Source of the DNA: Sulfurimonas sediminis
GTDB taxonomy: Bacteria > Campylobacterota > Campylobacteria > Campylobacterales > Sulfurimonadaceae
Assembly (NCBI RefSeq): GCF_014905115.1
Contig: NZ_CP041235.1
Span: forward strand, 868,001 to 932,000
Length of the DNA: 64,000 nt
Direction of reading: 5' to 3'
Shown: one piece after another, positions 17,242 through 26,139 of the stretch
Position numbering within the stretch: position 1 is the first letter of the stretch
Layout of the letters: the number at the start of each line of letters is the position of its first letter
The notes under the pieces: generated by a model
Told to the model about the DNA's origin: nothing
The model's database searches: none
The model's input: the letters and a program-made list of their open reading frames with translations, nothing else
Program-made: the position numbers and the translations under genes

Positions 17242-17739
17242 ATGCAAGATATTTTATATGCCCCCTGGCGGGATGAATATGTTACACAGGAGAAAATAAA
17301 AGGGTGTGTTTTTTGCCACATCAGTACACATCCGCAGGAGGATGCGTCTTTACATGTACTCTACAGAAATGAATACTGTTTTATGGTGATGAACAAATAC
17401 CCCTATACTCCGGGGCATTTTATGATTATTCCCCATATGCATACGGACAGACTTGAAGAGCTGCCGAGTGAAGTTTGGCTGAACATGTCAAAACTCGCAC
17501 AGCAGAGTGTCAAATTACTTAAAGAGGGATTGGGTGCCAACGGCGTGAATATCGGGATGAATTTGGGCAAAGCAGCGGGTGCCGGAATAGCCGAGCATAT
17601 TCATATGCACCTTGTTCCAAGATGGGAGCGAGATACGAACTTTATCACTGCTGTTGCGCATACAAGAGTTTATTCGACAGATTTTGAAAAGATTTACAAG
17701 AAAATAAAAAGTTTCATTCCAAAGTATATAAACATTTAA
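17242..17739 (+). CDS. HIT-family nucleotide hydrolase
   Basis: 165 residues starting MQDILYAPWRDEYV behind TAGGAG; an in-frame extension to 17182 would run into the IS110 flank and is rejected. The histidine triad is 'AEHIHMHLVPRW', and 'GCVFCHI' gives a CxxC near the N-terminus. Likely hydrolyses dinucleoside polyphosphates or AMP conjugates. A HIT gene follows murF in Helicobacter, so the IS110 insertion probably broke this old neighbourhood. The last 30 bp before the next gene hold a good AAGGA-type site. Confidence 0.92.
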   Translation: MQDILYAPWRDEYVTQEKIKGCVFCHISTHPQEDASLHVLYRNEYCFMVMNKYPYTPGHFMIIPHMHTDRLEELPSEVWLNMSKLAQQSVKLLKEGLGANGVNIGMNLGKAAGAGIAEHIHMHLVPRWERDTNFITAVAHTRVYSTDFEKIYKKIKSFIPKYINI

Positions 17740-17779
17740 TAAATTTGATGTATACTAAAAGAAAAAGTAAGGATTGAAA

Positions 17780-17992
17780 ATGTCAGATGCAGTTATACAG
17801 GAATTGGCAGAGAGAAAAGCCGAAATAGAAAAAGAGTTGGAATTACTGTTTAAAATGAATATAAAAATAACAGACTGGGATGTTCCCGAAGCGGATGATA
17901 CAGAGGCGGCAGATATTATTTTAAATATTATGGAAAAAAAGATTCAACAGCTTAGAGAAGATGTAAAAGCAGGAAAATACGAAAACTATTAA
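17780..17992 (+). CDS. Small acidic helical protein, function unknown
   Basis: 70 residues from the ATG (MSDAVIQELAERKAEIEKEL), chosen over a TTG six bases upstream because AGTAAGG is then well spaced. Almost fully alpha-helical by composition, with a conserved-looking 'ITDWDVPEADDTEAADIIL' in the middle. No known domain recognised. It is tightly spaced with the next small gene (16 bp) and the GGDEF/EAL gene, so it is probably co-transcribed. Confidence 0.7.
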   Translation: MSDAVIQELAERKAEIEKELELLFKMNIKITDWDVPEADDTEAADIILNIMEKKIQQLREDVKAGKYENY

Positions 17993-18008
17993 AACAAGGA
18001 AAAAAGAA

Positions 18009-18221
18009 ATGAGCGCACATAAACACAAAGAACATTTAGAAAAAATCAAAGATGCAGTTGTCAAAAGTGACAAGCTGGATGAGAGCCAGAAAAGTGACAG
18101 TGTCAAAAGAATCGAAGAGTGGATAGAAGAGGATAAGGCATTTGGAACACTCATGGAAGAGTTGTTGAATATCAGTGAATATTTTGAAGTTTTATTTGCA
18201 GAGTTAGGCTTGAGTAAATAA
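18009..18221 (+). CDS. Small charged helical protein, function unknown
   Basis: 70 residues, MSAHKHKEHLEKIKDAVVKS..., behind AAGGAAAAAAGAA. Rich in Lys and Glu, predicted helical, with a more hydrophobic C-terminal part ('LLNISEYFEVLFAELGL'). It looks like a soluble helical bundle or adaptor. It lies 6 bp before the GGDEF/EAL gene. Not recognised as any named family. Confidence 0.7.
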   Translation: MSAHKHKEHLEKIKDAVVKSDKLDESQKSDSVKRIEEWIEEDKAFGTLMEELLNISEYFEVLFAELGLSK

Positions 18222-18227
18222 TTTTTT

Positions 18228-20558
18228 ATGACGCAGTTTTTAAGAATCATTGTCATAGCTGTATTGTTAATTACAGTTTTTTTAACAGGCAGCTATCTTT
18301 ATGTGACCAATAAAGTAGAGACTTTGAAAAATGAAAAGTATTTTGAAGTCAGCAGAGATATGAAAAATAAACTGCAGAGTCTGATTAAAGAAAAATCGGA
18401 GGCGATTTTGCTGGTGACTTTGGCACTCTCAGCAAATCAAAATATAAAAGATGCGTTGAAACAGAAAAATCACAGCAGTCTTGAGATTGATAATTTAATT
18501 ACAACTCTGCAGCGCTACTCCTCTTTAAAAAATATCTGGATACAGTTTATTTCGCCTGAGGGAAGAAGTATCTACAGAAGCTGGAGCGACAAAAGCGGTG
18601 ATGAACTCTCTTTTGCGCGACAAGATGTCAAACAGCTTATCAATAACCCAAAAGTCATTTCTACCATCAGTACCGGAAAATTTGATATGACTTTTAAAGC
18701 AATGGTGCCAATCTATGAGAAAGGCAAGTTCATAGGGATAGTTGAAACCATCGCTAAATTCTACTCCATAAGTGAAAAAATGAAACGCAGTGGCAATGAT
18801 CTGCTGATCGTTGTTGACAAGAGTTATAAAAAGCAGTTGAGTGAAGCCTACTCCAATACTTTTGTAGAAAATTATTATATAGTCAATCCCTTTAAAAGCG
18901 ATAAACTGCTTGAAATAGTCAAAAGTTCGTCAATTACAAAATACCTTGATATTCCTGCCTATATAGTAGACAAAGAACATTCTCTGTTGATTACAACCTT
19001 GCGGTTGCCGGACTTAAATGCAAAACCCATGGGCTATTTTATCATTGCAAAAGATTTGAGACTGATTGATCTTTCAGACATACAACAGGCAAAAAACAGT
19101 ATTTTGGAAGTAACACTGCTCATTTTTTTATTGATTATAGTCTTTTTATATTATGTTTACAATGTGAATTACAAACGCTTTATAGAAGAGCAAAATGAAA
19201 TACTCGAACAGAGTGTAGAGGAAAAAACAAAAGAGCTGGAGTTGCAGTCAAACATTTTACGCTTTATTGCGCATCATGACCATTTGACACAACTGCCAAA
19301 CAAAGTGTTACTTTTAGACAGGATCGAAGAGGCTATAAAACACTACAAATCAACCGGCGAACAGTTGAGTATATTTTTCTTAGACTTAGACAGCTTTAAA
19401 GATGTCAATGATACCTACGGGCACGAAGTAGGCGATGAATTGCTGTTGGAAATTACCAAAAGGTTACAAAAGTGTATAAAAAATGATGATACTTTGGCAA
19501 GACTTGGCGGAGATGAGTTTGCCATATTGCACAGAAATACAACTCATTTCAGTATGATAAATCTGATTGAATCTATCTTAATTCAGATGAAAAAACCGTT
19601 TAATATAAAAAATATAGAAATATATACTACATTCAGTATTGGTGTAGCCCTGTATCCTCAAGATGCCAAAAAAGCGAGCCAGCTTTTGCGGAATGCCGAA
19701 ACTGCTATGTATAAAGCAAAAGACAGCGGTAAAAACACCTATCAGTTTTATGAGAAAAAAATGACAGAGATGGCACTGCAGAAAATTCAACTCGATGCAG
19801 ATATACGCAAAGCCTTGAAAAACAGAGAGTTTGTAAGTTACTTTCAACCGAAAATAGATGCAAGAAACGGAAAGATTGTAGGATTAGAAGCATTGATTCG
19901 TTGGATACACCCGCAAAAAGGTTTGATTAACCCGAATGATTTTATCCCGTTTTGTGAAGAAACAGGTTTGATTCTCGAAATTGACAAATACATGTTGACG
20001 CACGCAATAAAACAGATACTCAAATGGCAGCAAAAGGGTCTTGAATTTGGAAAAGTTTCTGTAAATGTGTCTACGAAAAAGATAGAAAGCAGTAATTATA
20101 TTGAGGAACTTTCTTATACTGTTGAGAGTTTGCAGTTTGATACAGCTCTTTTGGAACTTGAAATTCTTGAAGGTCAGATTATGAAAGATCCTCAAAAATC
20201 TATTGATATTTTAAATAAAATACAAAACTTGGGTATTTCCGTTTCTATAGATGATTTTGGCACAGGATATTCATCATTGTCCTATCTGAAAAAACTGCCG
20301 GTAAACAAAATCAAGATAGACCGTAGTTTTATTATAGATGTTCCAAAAAACAAAGATGATGTTGCAATTGTCAAAACAATTATATCTTTGGCAAAAAATT
20401 TAGGCTTGCAAATAATAGCAGAAGGTGTTGAGACAAAAGAACAACTCGACTTTTTAGTGCAAGAGGGATGTTATGATATTCAAGGGTATTATTTCTCCAA
20501 GCCGTTACCCGTAGATGAATGTGAAGCATTTATAATTTCTAAAAACAGAGGAGTATAG
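18228..20558 (+). CDS. Periplasmic-sensor GGDEF-EAL protein
   Basis: 776 residues. Membrane helix 1 at about 6-27, a periplasmic sensor region at 28-290 (Cache-like: 'NIWIQFISPEGRSIYRSW', 'MVPIYEKGKFIGIVET'), membrane helix 2 at about 293-313, then a coiled linker. GGDEF spans about 345-510 with RLGGDEF at 425-431, and EAL about 525-776 with 'LEALIRW' at 553, 'SVNVSTKKIE', 'LEILEGQ', 'DDFGTGYSS', 'KIDRSF' and 'AEGVET'. Both catalytic motifs are intact, so it could make or break c-di-GMP in response to a periplasmic signal. The ligand is unknown. Confidence 0.92.
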   Translation: MTQFLRIIVIAVLLITVFLTGSYLYVTNKVETLKNEKYFEVSRDMKNKLQSLIKEKSEAILLVTLALSANQNIKDALKQKNHSSLEIDNLITTLQRYSSLKNIWIQFISPEGRSIYRSWSDKSGDELSFARQDVKQLINNPKVISTISTGKFDMTFKAMVPIYEKGKFIGIVETIAKFYSISEKMKRSGNDLLIVVDKSYKKQLSEAYSNTFVENYYIVNPFKSDKLLEIVKSSSITKYLDIPAYIVDKEHSLLITTLRLPDLNAKPMGYFIIAKDLRLIDLSDIQQAKNSILEVTLLIFLLIIVFLYYVYNVNYKRFIEEQNEILEQSVEEKTKELELQSNILRFIAHHDHLTQLPNKVLLLDRIEEAIKHYKSTGEQLSIFFLDLDSFKDVNDTYGHEVGDELLLEITKRLQKCIKNDDTLARLGGDEFAILHRNTTHFSMINLIESILIQMKKPFNIKNIEIYTTFSIGVALYPQDAKKASQLLRNAETAMYKAKDSGKNTYQFYEKKMTEMALQKIQLDADIRKALKNREFVSYFQPKIDARNGKIVGLEALIRWIHPQKGLINPNDFIPFCEETGLILEIDKYMLTHAIKQILKWQQKGLEFGKVSVNVSTKKIESSNYIEELSYTVESLQFDTALLELEILEGQIMKDPQKSIDILNKIQNLGISVSIDDFGTGYSSLSYLKKLPVNKIKIDRSFIIDVPKNKDDVAIVKTIISLAKNLGLQIIAEGVETKEQLDFLVQEGCYDIQGYYFSKPLPVDECEAFIISKNRGV

Positions 20559-20565
20559 TATTAGT

Positions 20566-20886
20566 ATGCAAATGATTGTAGACTCTTTGAGACACAAGGG
20601 TAAAATATTTAAAAAGATGCAGGAAATCTCTCCTAAAGAGTTGAGAATAAGAAACAGAATAAAAATTTACAAAGCAACTGATATTCGCGGATATTTTTGG
20701 GCAATTTTTGCTGTGAGTCAAAAGAGCAGAATATTGATGAAAGATGTGCATAAATTTGAAGAGATTTATGCAAAGCTGACACTCTACTGTGAACACAATT
20801 TTAAACACAAGATTTTGTTTATAGATGCACCCTTATGCTCAAAAGCCCAAAAAGCTTTTAAAGAAGCAGGATGGAAAATCCAATAA
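20566..20886 (+). CDS. Conserved-looking protein upstream of coaX, function unknown
   Basis: 106 residues, basic N-terminal half, then 'DIRGYFWAIFAVSQKSRILMKD' and 'HKILFIDAPLCSKAQKAFKEAGWKI'. The last segment resembles a strand-turn-helix with Cys. No signal peptide or membrane helix. Its TAA overlaps the coaX ATG (TAATG), implying coupled translation. No family recognised. Confidence 0.7.
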   Translation: MQMIVDSLRHKGKIFKKMQEISPKELRIRNRIKIYKATDIRGYFWAIFAVSQKSRILMKDVHKFEEIYAKLTLYCEHNFKHKILFIDAPLCSKAQKAFKEAGWKIQ

Positions 20887-21509
20887 TGCTTTTGTGTGAT
20901 ATAGGCAATACTTCCTATCATTTTTGTAATGAAAACAGAGAATACAAAGAGAGTGTAAAAAGTTTCGACCCCTCATCTGTCAAAGAAAAGGTATATTATA
21001 TCTGTGTCAATAAAGCCTTACATGTAAAGCTACACTCTTTGTCAAACTGGATAGATTTATCTGAATATATTGATAAAAAAAAATATTATCAGACTATGGG
21101 AATAGACAGAATATTTGCAGTAGAAGCAATCAATGAGGGTGTTATTATTGATGCGGGGAGTGCTGTGACTGTTGATGTTGTTAAAAATAACGAGTTTGTG
21201 GGCGGTTTTATCTATCCTGGTATTCAGGCAATGCGAAAAACCTATGAGAATATTTCTCCTGCGCTGGCATATTCATTTAACTTTGAGTGTGACTTGGATA
21301 TAATGCCAAAAAATTCACAAGATGCCATAAGTTACGGATATTTAAAAACACTCTACAGTGAAGTAATGTCCCATAATCTGCCGGTTATTTTGACAGGCGG
21401 CGATGCCTTGGAATTTAAAAAGATATTTAGAGATGCAAAAGTCGATGAAAAACTGATTTTCAACTCTATGAAAAAGATTATATTACAGAATGAGGATAGA
21501 CTATGCTAA
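20886..21509 (+). CDS. coaX: Type III pantothenate kinase
   Basis: 207 residues from the ATG overlapping the previous stop (MLLCDIGNTSYHFCNENREY); a start 15 bp upstream is also open. Motifs: 'DIGNTS' (phosphate binding), 'MGIDRIFAVEA', 'IIDAGSAVTVDVV' and 'GGFIYPGIQAM'. First enzyme of coenzyme A synthesis, of the acetate/sugar kinase-like superfamily that needs a monovalent cation. It overlaps hisG by 7 bp. One exact TTACATGTAA at 21018. Confidence 0.92.
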   Translation: MLLCDIGNTSYHFCNENREYKESVKSFDPSSVKEKVYYICVNKALHVKLHSLSNWIDLSEYIDKKKYYQTMGIDRIFAVEAINEGVIIDAGSAVTVDVVKNNEFVGGFIYPGIQAMRKTYENISPALAYSFNFECDLDIMPKNSQDAISYGYLKTLYSEVMSHNLPVILTGGDALEFKKIFRDAKVDEKLIFNSMKKIILQNEDRLC

Positions 21510-22126
21510 CAGTTGCACTGCCAAAAGGTCGTATAGCCAAAGAAACTTTGGAAATTTTTGAAACTATTTTTGGTGACAGTTTTAAATTTGATGACAGAAA
21601 ACTAATTCTAGAGACCCCGAAATTTCGTTTTTTACTTGTGCGAAATCAAGACGTGGCAACCTATGTGTACCATCAGGCAGCTGATATTGGGGTTGTCGGG
21701 CTTGATACACTGGAAGAGCAGGGGCTTGATGTTGTTCGTCTGCTTGATTTGCGTCGTGGCATCTGTAAAGTGGCGATAGGCATGAGAAAGGGTGAGAAGT
21801 TTGATTTGACAAAACCTGAGCTCAAAGTAGCTTCTAAAATGGTCAACATTACAAAGCGTTACTTTGAAGAGAGAGCTGTGAGTGTAGAAATCATAAAACT
21901 TTACGGTTCTATAGAACTTGCTCCGTTAATCGGTCTTGCCGATATGATAGTTGATATTGTTGAAACGGGAACGACTATGAAACAAAACGGTTTGGAAGTT
22001 GTGCAGGACATTATGACAAGTTCGACCTATCTCATTGCAAACAAGAACAGTTATATTGCCAAAAAAGATGAAGTTTTGGATATTTACGAAAAAATCAATG
22101 AAGTGATAAAAGCAGAAAATGACTAA
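21503..22126 (+). CDS. hisG: ATP phosphoribosyltransferase, short form
   Basis: 207 residues, the length of the short HisG that lacks the C-terminal regulatory domain and needs HisZ as partner. N-terminus 'MLTVALPKGRIAKETLEIF', and the PRPP-binding loop region 'DMIVDIVETGTTMKQNGLEV'. First step of histidine synthesis. It overlaps coaX upstream and the methyltransferase downstream by a few bases each. hisZ is not in this window. Confidence 0.95.
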   Translation: MLTVALPKGRIAKETLEIFETIFGDSFKFDDRKLILETPKFRFLLVRNQDVATYVYHQAADIGVVGLDTLEEQGLDVVRLLDLRRGICKVAIGMRKGEKFDLTKPELKVASKMVNITKRYFEERAVSVEIIKLYGSIELAPLIGLADMIVDIVETGTTMKQNGLEVVQDIMTSSTYLIANKNSYIAKKDEVLDIYEKINEVIKAEND

Positions 22127-22808
22127 TCTTGATCTTTATGCCAAGGCAGAACATCTTTTAGGCATAGAAGAGGCTACAGAAGCACTCTATGATTTATACC
22201 GCTCGGAACTGGATGAATACAGTGTAAAAACACTGCTGGATGTCGGATGCGGTCGTGGCGGATTCATGCAGCGAATGAGTAGCGACGGTGTTACATGTAA
22301 AGGCATTGATTTGAGTGCCGTAATGGTTGCCGAGTGTAAAGAACAGGGATTTGACGCCGAGTGCATTGACATAAAAGAGGTTGATGGCAAATTTGATGCC
22401 ATTGTGAGTATTTTTGATGTTTTGAATTTTATGGACAATGAGACTCTTCTTTCTTTTTTAGAATCGGTTGCGGACAAACTCAATGATGAGGGTGTGTTTA
22501 TTGCTGATATCAATACGCTTTACGGTTTCAGGGATGTGGCAGAAGGGACGATGAGCAGTGAAAACGAGAAAGAGTTTTTAAGTGTCGATGCCATATTTCA
22601 AAACAATGAACTGCATACAAAATTCACACTTTTTGAAAAAAAGGAAGATGGAAGTTACGTAAAACACCAGGATACAATTGTGCAGTATTTTCACAAAATA
22701 CAGACATTTCAAAAACTCTCAAAACTCAAACTTGTGGAAAAACAGACTTTTTCTCTTTATGATACAGAAGACAAAACACTGCTTATCTTTAAAAAAAGAA
22801 CAGAGTAG
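22119..22808 (+). CDS. Class I SAM-dependent methyltransferase
   Basis: 229 residues. SAM-binding motif I 'TLLDVGCGRGGFMQRM', motif II 'CKGIDLSAVMVAECK', and motif III/IV 'FDAIVSIFDVLNFMDN' fit a Methyltransf_25-type small-molecule methyltransferase. Substrate unknown. It overlaps the hisG end by 8 bp and ends the long plus-strand run. One exact TTACATGTAA at 22291. Confidence 0.85.
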   Translation: MTNLDLYAKAEHLLGIEEATEALYDLYRSELDEYSVKTLLDVGCGRGGFMQRMSSDGVTCKGIDLSAVMVAECKEQGFDAECIDIKEVDGKFDAIVSIFDVLNFMDNETLLSFLESVADKLNDEGVFIADINTLYGFRDVAEGTMSSENEKEFLSVDAIFQNNELHTKFTLFEKKEDGSYVKHQDTIVQYFHKIQTFQKLSKLKLVEKQTFSLYDTEDKTLLIFKKRTE

Positions 22809-22817
22809 TAAAGAATT

Positions 22818-23135
22818 GGAATTCGGACTTCTGTCCGGGCTGAGAAGGGAAAGGATGTAACAACAGTCGGCACTAAAGTACCGATTCCGGTATATTTCGC
22901 AATCCGGACTTCTGTCTCGATGCTTTAGGTTAGGAAAAAGTATACTGTTTTTCTGGAACCCATCCTTTAGTGTCACTTCCATTAAGTTAAGAAACTTTAA
23001 TGCTTTTTCGGAACCGGTACTTCAGTGCCGGCCGGGAGTGGCATGACTATTACAACAGCCGGCACTGAAGTCCGGGTTCCAAATAAATGCTTAACTTAAT
23101 GGCATTGATCCTTTAGGATGGGCTGAGAGTGAAAA
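22818..23135. repeat. Nested palindromic intergenic repeat, copy 2 (largest cluster)
   Basis: About six arms of the family seen at 15.6 kb. Best pair: 23010-23032 (GGAACCGGTACTTCAGTGCC...) and 23058-23080 (GCCGGCACTGAAGTCCGGGT...), about 21 of 23 bases complementary. Around this pair are a perfect inverted repeat CCATTAAGTTAAG (22979-22991) and CTTAACTTAATGG (23090-23102), and outside that CCCATCCTTTAG / CTTTAGGATGGG. A second pair lies at 22818-22842 and 22866-22890. Loops contain variants of GAGAGTGGCA and end in AACA. The gap of about 400 bp between the methyltransferase and the HicA-like gene is almost wholly this structure. Confidence 0.8.
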
Positions 23136-23170
23136 ATGCAAACTAGGTAGCAAAAGTTTCTCTGTCTGCA

Positions 23171-23179
23171 TGTTATAAT
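23171..23179 (+). promoter_or_regulatory. Extended -10 promoter element
   Basis: TGTTATAAT matches an extended -10 (TGnTATAAT), 34 bp before the HicA-like start. No good -35 is seen, as is usual in Campylobacterota promoters. It likely drives the HicA-like gene. Confidence 0.5.
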
Positions 23180-23213
23180 TACACTGTAAATAAAAAAATA
23201 AAAGGATTTACCC

Positions 23214-23474
23214 ATGAGTAAACACAAAGCAAAAATAGAAAAAGTATTTGAGCATCCGCTTTCATCTAATATTGATTATAAAAAACTAATACATGCCCTA
23301 GAACATTATGGTGCAAAAACAGAGATGACAAAAAATCATCATGTAAAGATATTTTTAAATGACAAAGAGTATGTTATGCCTCTTCCTCATCAAGATACAA
23401 ACATTTCAAAAGAGATAGTGGTAGAACTGCGTCATTTTTTAGAGAGTGTAGGGCTGACTCCAGAGAAACTGTAA
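23214..23474 (+). CDS. Orphan HicA-like small protein
   Basis: 86 residues: 'MSKHKAKIEKVFEHPLSSNI', then a beta-hairpin with 'TKNHHVKIFLNDKEYVMPLPHQ', then a helix 'IVVELRHFLESVGLTPEKL'. The dsRBD-like layout and the His-His before a beta strand resemble HicA mRNA-interferase-like proteins, the longer stand-alone kind often annotated as HicA toxin. No HicB antitoxin gene lies beside it. Toxin activity is uncertain. It has its own extended -10 and AAAAGGA ribosome site and is convergent with lysS. Confidence 0.65.
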   Translation: MSKHKAKIEKVFEHPLSSNIDYKKLIHALEHYGAKTEMTKNHHVKIFLNDKEYVMPLPHQDTNISKEIVVELRHFLESVGLTPEKL

Positions 23475-23502
23475 TCAGCAGAGGGGAGGGAAAAGAGTAC
23501 TC

Positions 23503-25017
23503 TTACTCTTCCTCTTCTTTTGTGTTTTCTTCCTGTACAGGCTTCATAGCAGGGAACAGTAAAACATCTCTTATGCTGTGCTCATTTGTCAGCAACATTA
23601 CAAGTCTGTCTATTCCTATACCTTGGCCCGCCGTCGGTGCCATTCCATAGCTGAGCGCTTCAACAAAATCACTGTCCATTTCATGGGCTTCATCATCTCC
23701 GCTCTCTTTTGCAGCCATCTGTCCCTCAAAACGTGCGAGTTGGTCTATTGGGTCATTTAACTCACTGAAGGCATTGGCAATTTCACGGCCTGCTATAAAG
23801 AGTTCAAATCTCTCTGTAATTTCAGGATGCGCATCACTTCTGCGGGCTAGCGGAGAAATTTCAACCGGATACTCTGTTATAAAAGTAGGGTCAATAAGTT
23901 TTTTCTCAACAAACTCGTCAAAAAGTTCGCCCTGAAGCTGTCCTAAATTCATTCCGGGTTTTACTGTAATACCTTTTTCATTAAGGTAAGCAATGATTTT
24001 TTCTTTGTCTTTTACAACATCGGCAGGAACGCCGCCAATCGTTGTTAAAGACTCTATAAGAGGAATCTCTTGAAAATTGTCAAAATTTATTTCTAAGTCA
24101 CCATACGGAAGAAGTGTCGGCAAGTCTAAATGTTCAAAAAGGTACTGGAAGTACTCTTTTGTGATTTCGATTAAATCTTTGTATGTTTTGTATGCCCAGT
24201 AAAACTCTATAGAGGTAAATTCAGGGTTATGCGTTGCATCCATCCCCTCATTTCTAAAGTTACGGTTGATTTCAAAAACGGCTTCAAAACCGCCGACAAT
24301 CAGTCTTTTAAGGTAAAGCTCCGGTGCAATTCTGAGGTATCTGTCAACACCGAGTGCATTATGATGTGTCACAAAAGGTTTGGCATTGGCCCCGCCGGCA
24401 ATAGGGTGCATCATAGGTGTTTCAACTTCCAAAAAGCCTTTGTCCTCAAAGAAACGGCGTGTCAAAGAGATAACGCGGGAACGGATTTGAAAAGTTTTTC
24501 TTACTTCCGCATTCATAATCAGATCAAGATAGCGTTTTCTGTAACGAATCTCTTTGTCCGTAATACCGTGAAACTTTTCAGGAAGCGGTGAGATGGCTTT
24601 TGTCAGGAGTTTGAAACTGTCTACATGTAAAGAGAGTTCTCCCTGTCCTGTTACAAAAGGAAAACCGCCGACTTCAATGATGTCTCCGACTTCTATATTT
24701 TTTTTAAACATAGTGTTGTAAAAACCCTCAGGAAGATTGTCACGAGTGATGTAAACCTGTAACATACCGCTTTCGTCTTCAATCTTTACAAAACTCGCTT
24801 TTCCCATAATGCGAAGAAATTTTATTCGCCCGCTTACAATATAGTGACGCTTTTCGTCACGTTTGTTTTCCATCTCGGCTACATCAGAGTTGACATTCAA
24901 ATATTTTTCGATAGTTGTATTTCTTTGTGAATCATTTGCATAAGGGTTGTACCCTGCATCTTTCAATGCATTTGCTTTTTCTATTCTTTGCTGTATGTAT
25001 TTATTTTCAAAAATCAA
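23503..25017 (-). CDS. lysS: Lysyl-tRNA synthetase, class II
   Basis: 504 residues from a TTG ([20 protein letters not shown]) preceded by AGAAGGAAAA at good spacing. The longer reading from 25074 would overlap fur and add a lysine-rich tail with no support. OB-fold anticodon domain at the N-terminus ('[20 protein letters not shown]'), class II motif 2 '[21 protein letters not shown]', and motif 3 '[11 protein letters not shown]'. Cytosolic. Convergent with the HicA-like gene and immediately downstream of fur. Confidence 0.93.
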   Translation of the reverse strand: MIFENKYIQQRIEKANALKDAGYNPYANDSQRNTTIEKYLNVNSDVAEMENKRDEKRHYIVSGRIKFLRIMGKASFVKIEDESGMLQVYITRDNLPEGFYNTMFKKNIEVGDIIEVGGFPFVTGQGELSLHVDSFKLLTKAISPLPEKFHGITDKEIRYRKRYLDLIMNAEVRKTFQIRSRVISLTRRFFEDKGFLEVETPMMHPIAGGANAKPFVTHHNALGVDRYLRIAPELYLKRLIVGGFEAVFEINRNFRNEGMDATHNPEFTSIEFYWAYKTYKDLIEITKEYFQYLFEHLDLPTLLPYGDLEINFDNFQEIPLIESLTTIGGVPADVVKDKEKIIAYLNEKGITVKPGMNLGQLQGELFDEFVEKKLIDPTFITEYPVEISPLARRSDAHPEITERFELFIAGREIANAFSELNDPIDQLARFEGQMAAKESGDDEAHEMDSDFVEALSYGMAPTAGQGIGIDRLVMLLTNEHSIRDVLLFPAMKPVQEENTKEEEE

Positions 25018-25033
25018 TAGTTTTCCTTCTTTC

Positions 25034-25519
25034 TTAGTTGTTTTCTTTTTCTTGACACTCTTTACAAATGCCATATATCTGCATAGAGTGGTCAGTCATT
25101 TTAAATCCGAGTTTTTTTGTGATTACATGTTGGCGTTTTTCTATCTCTTCATCTACAAATTCAGTGATTTTTCCACACTCTGTACAGATGAGATGGTCGT
25201 GATGTATTTTTACTCCAAGTTCGTATTTTTTTCCCTGTGCTCCAAATGAAAGTGAGGTGACAACATGGGAGTCTTCAAGAAGCGAAAGTGTTCTGTAAAC
25301 AGTCGCTATACCTGTTTTTAGTTCCGGATATTTGGTTTGCAGGAGATGATGTAAATCTTCAGGAGTCAGGTGCTCATCCGAATTGTACAGAGTTTCCAGT
25401 ATCACTTCACGCTGAATTGTAAATTTGAGATTATTTTTTTTTAACAATTTTTTGAAGTCATTCAGCAGTTCTTCATATTCCATGGTTTTATTGTTGAAGT
25501 TGGTAGTTACATGTATCAT
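25034..25519 (-). CDS. fur: Ferric uptake regulator family repressor
   Basis: 161 residues. Winged-helix DNA-binding part ('[20 protein letters not shown]', '[15 protein letters not shown]') and a metal-binding dimer part with '[16 protein letters not shown]' and a C-terminal CKEC. The layout matches Campylobacter/Helicobacter Fur; PerR or Zur cannot be fully excluded. A second in-frame ATG (MEYEEL) lies 12 codons in. The gene sits between cvpA (2 bp) and lysS. It likely senses Fe2+ and could control the TonB receptor at 60-62 kb. Confidence 0.9.
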   Translation of the reverse strand: MIHVTTNFNNKTMEYEELLNDFKKLLKKNNLKFTIQREVILETLYNSDEHLTPEDLHHLLQTKYPELKTGIATVYRTLSLLEDSHVVTSLSFGAQGKKYELGVKIHHDHLICTECGKITEFVDEEIEKRQHVITKKLGFKMTDHSMQIYGICKECQEKENN

Positions 25520-25521
25520 AA

Positions 25522-26139
25522 TTATTTCTCTCTTATTTGATTTTTAATAGTGTCAATTTGCTGCAAGGCTGCTGCTGAAATGTTCTCTTCTACTTTTTGT
25601 TGCAGATCCGCACTGCCCTGTGAAATTGTTGTATTGATATCATTTGATATATCTGTAGGATCTATTTTCATAATATATTTTCCTGTTTCGACTAAAACAG
25701 GGAAGAGTACACTTGTTTTGAGTGTAGAATCAAGTGTCGTTCTGATTGCCTGGACATTATAAACCGCATAAGCAATAACTGCGGCAATAAGAAAAAACTT
25801 GCTTGAGCCTACGATAAATCCCAAAATTTTGTCTATCGGACCAAGACCGCTTAGAGAACTTAACTTTTTAAATGCAAATCCTATAAGAACCATGACCAGC
25901 CAAAAAAGTGCCAGTGTTGCCAGAAAACCTGTAAAACTTATAGCCGATTCGTTTGAAAATTTAAATATCGTATCACTCAGATACAGTCCGACATCATCAC
26001 CAAATCTCGATGCTACAAATATACCGCCTATGATACCAATGAGTCCGAAAATTTCTTTAAAAAACCCGTTGAGTATTCCTTTTAAACCCAGGAGCAGAAT
26101 GACAACTCCTACAATAATGTCAAAATAGTTAAATTCCAT
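25522..26139 (-). CDS. cvpA: CvpA family membrane protein
   Basis: 205 residues with four membrane helices in the first 150 ('FDIIVGVVILLLGLKGILNG', 'EIFGLIGIIGGIFVASRFG', 'FLATLALFWLVMVLIGFAF', 'SSKFFLIAAVIAYAVY') and a charged helical tail. This is the usual CvpA pattern. Precise role unknown in this phylum. Its start overlaps the diguanylate cyclase stop by 11 bp. Confidence 0.85.
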   Translation of the reverse strand: MEFNYFDIIVGVVILLLGLKGILNGFFKEIFGLIGIIGGIFVASRFGDDVGLYLSDTIFKFSNESAISFTGFLATLALFWLVMVLIGFAFKKLSSLSGLGPIDKILGFIVGSSKFFLIAAVIAYAVYNVQAIRTTLDSTLKTSVLFPVLVETGKYIMKIDPTDISNDINTTISQGSADLQQKVEENISAAALQQIDTIKNQIREK

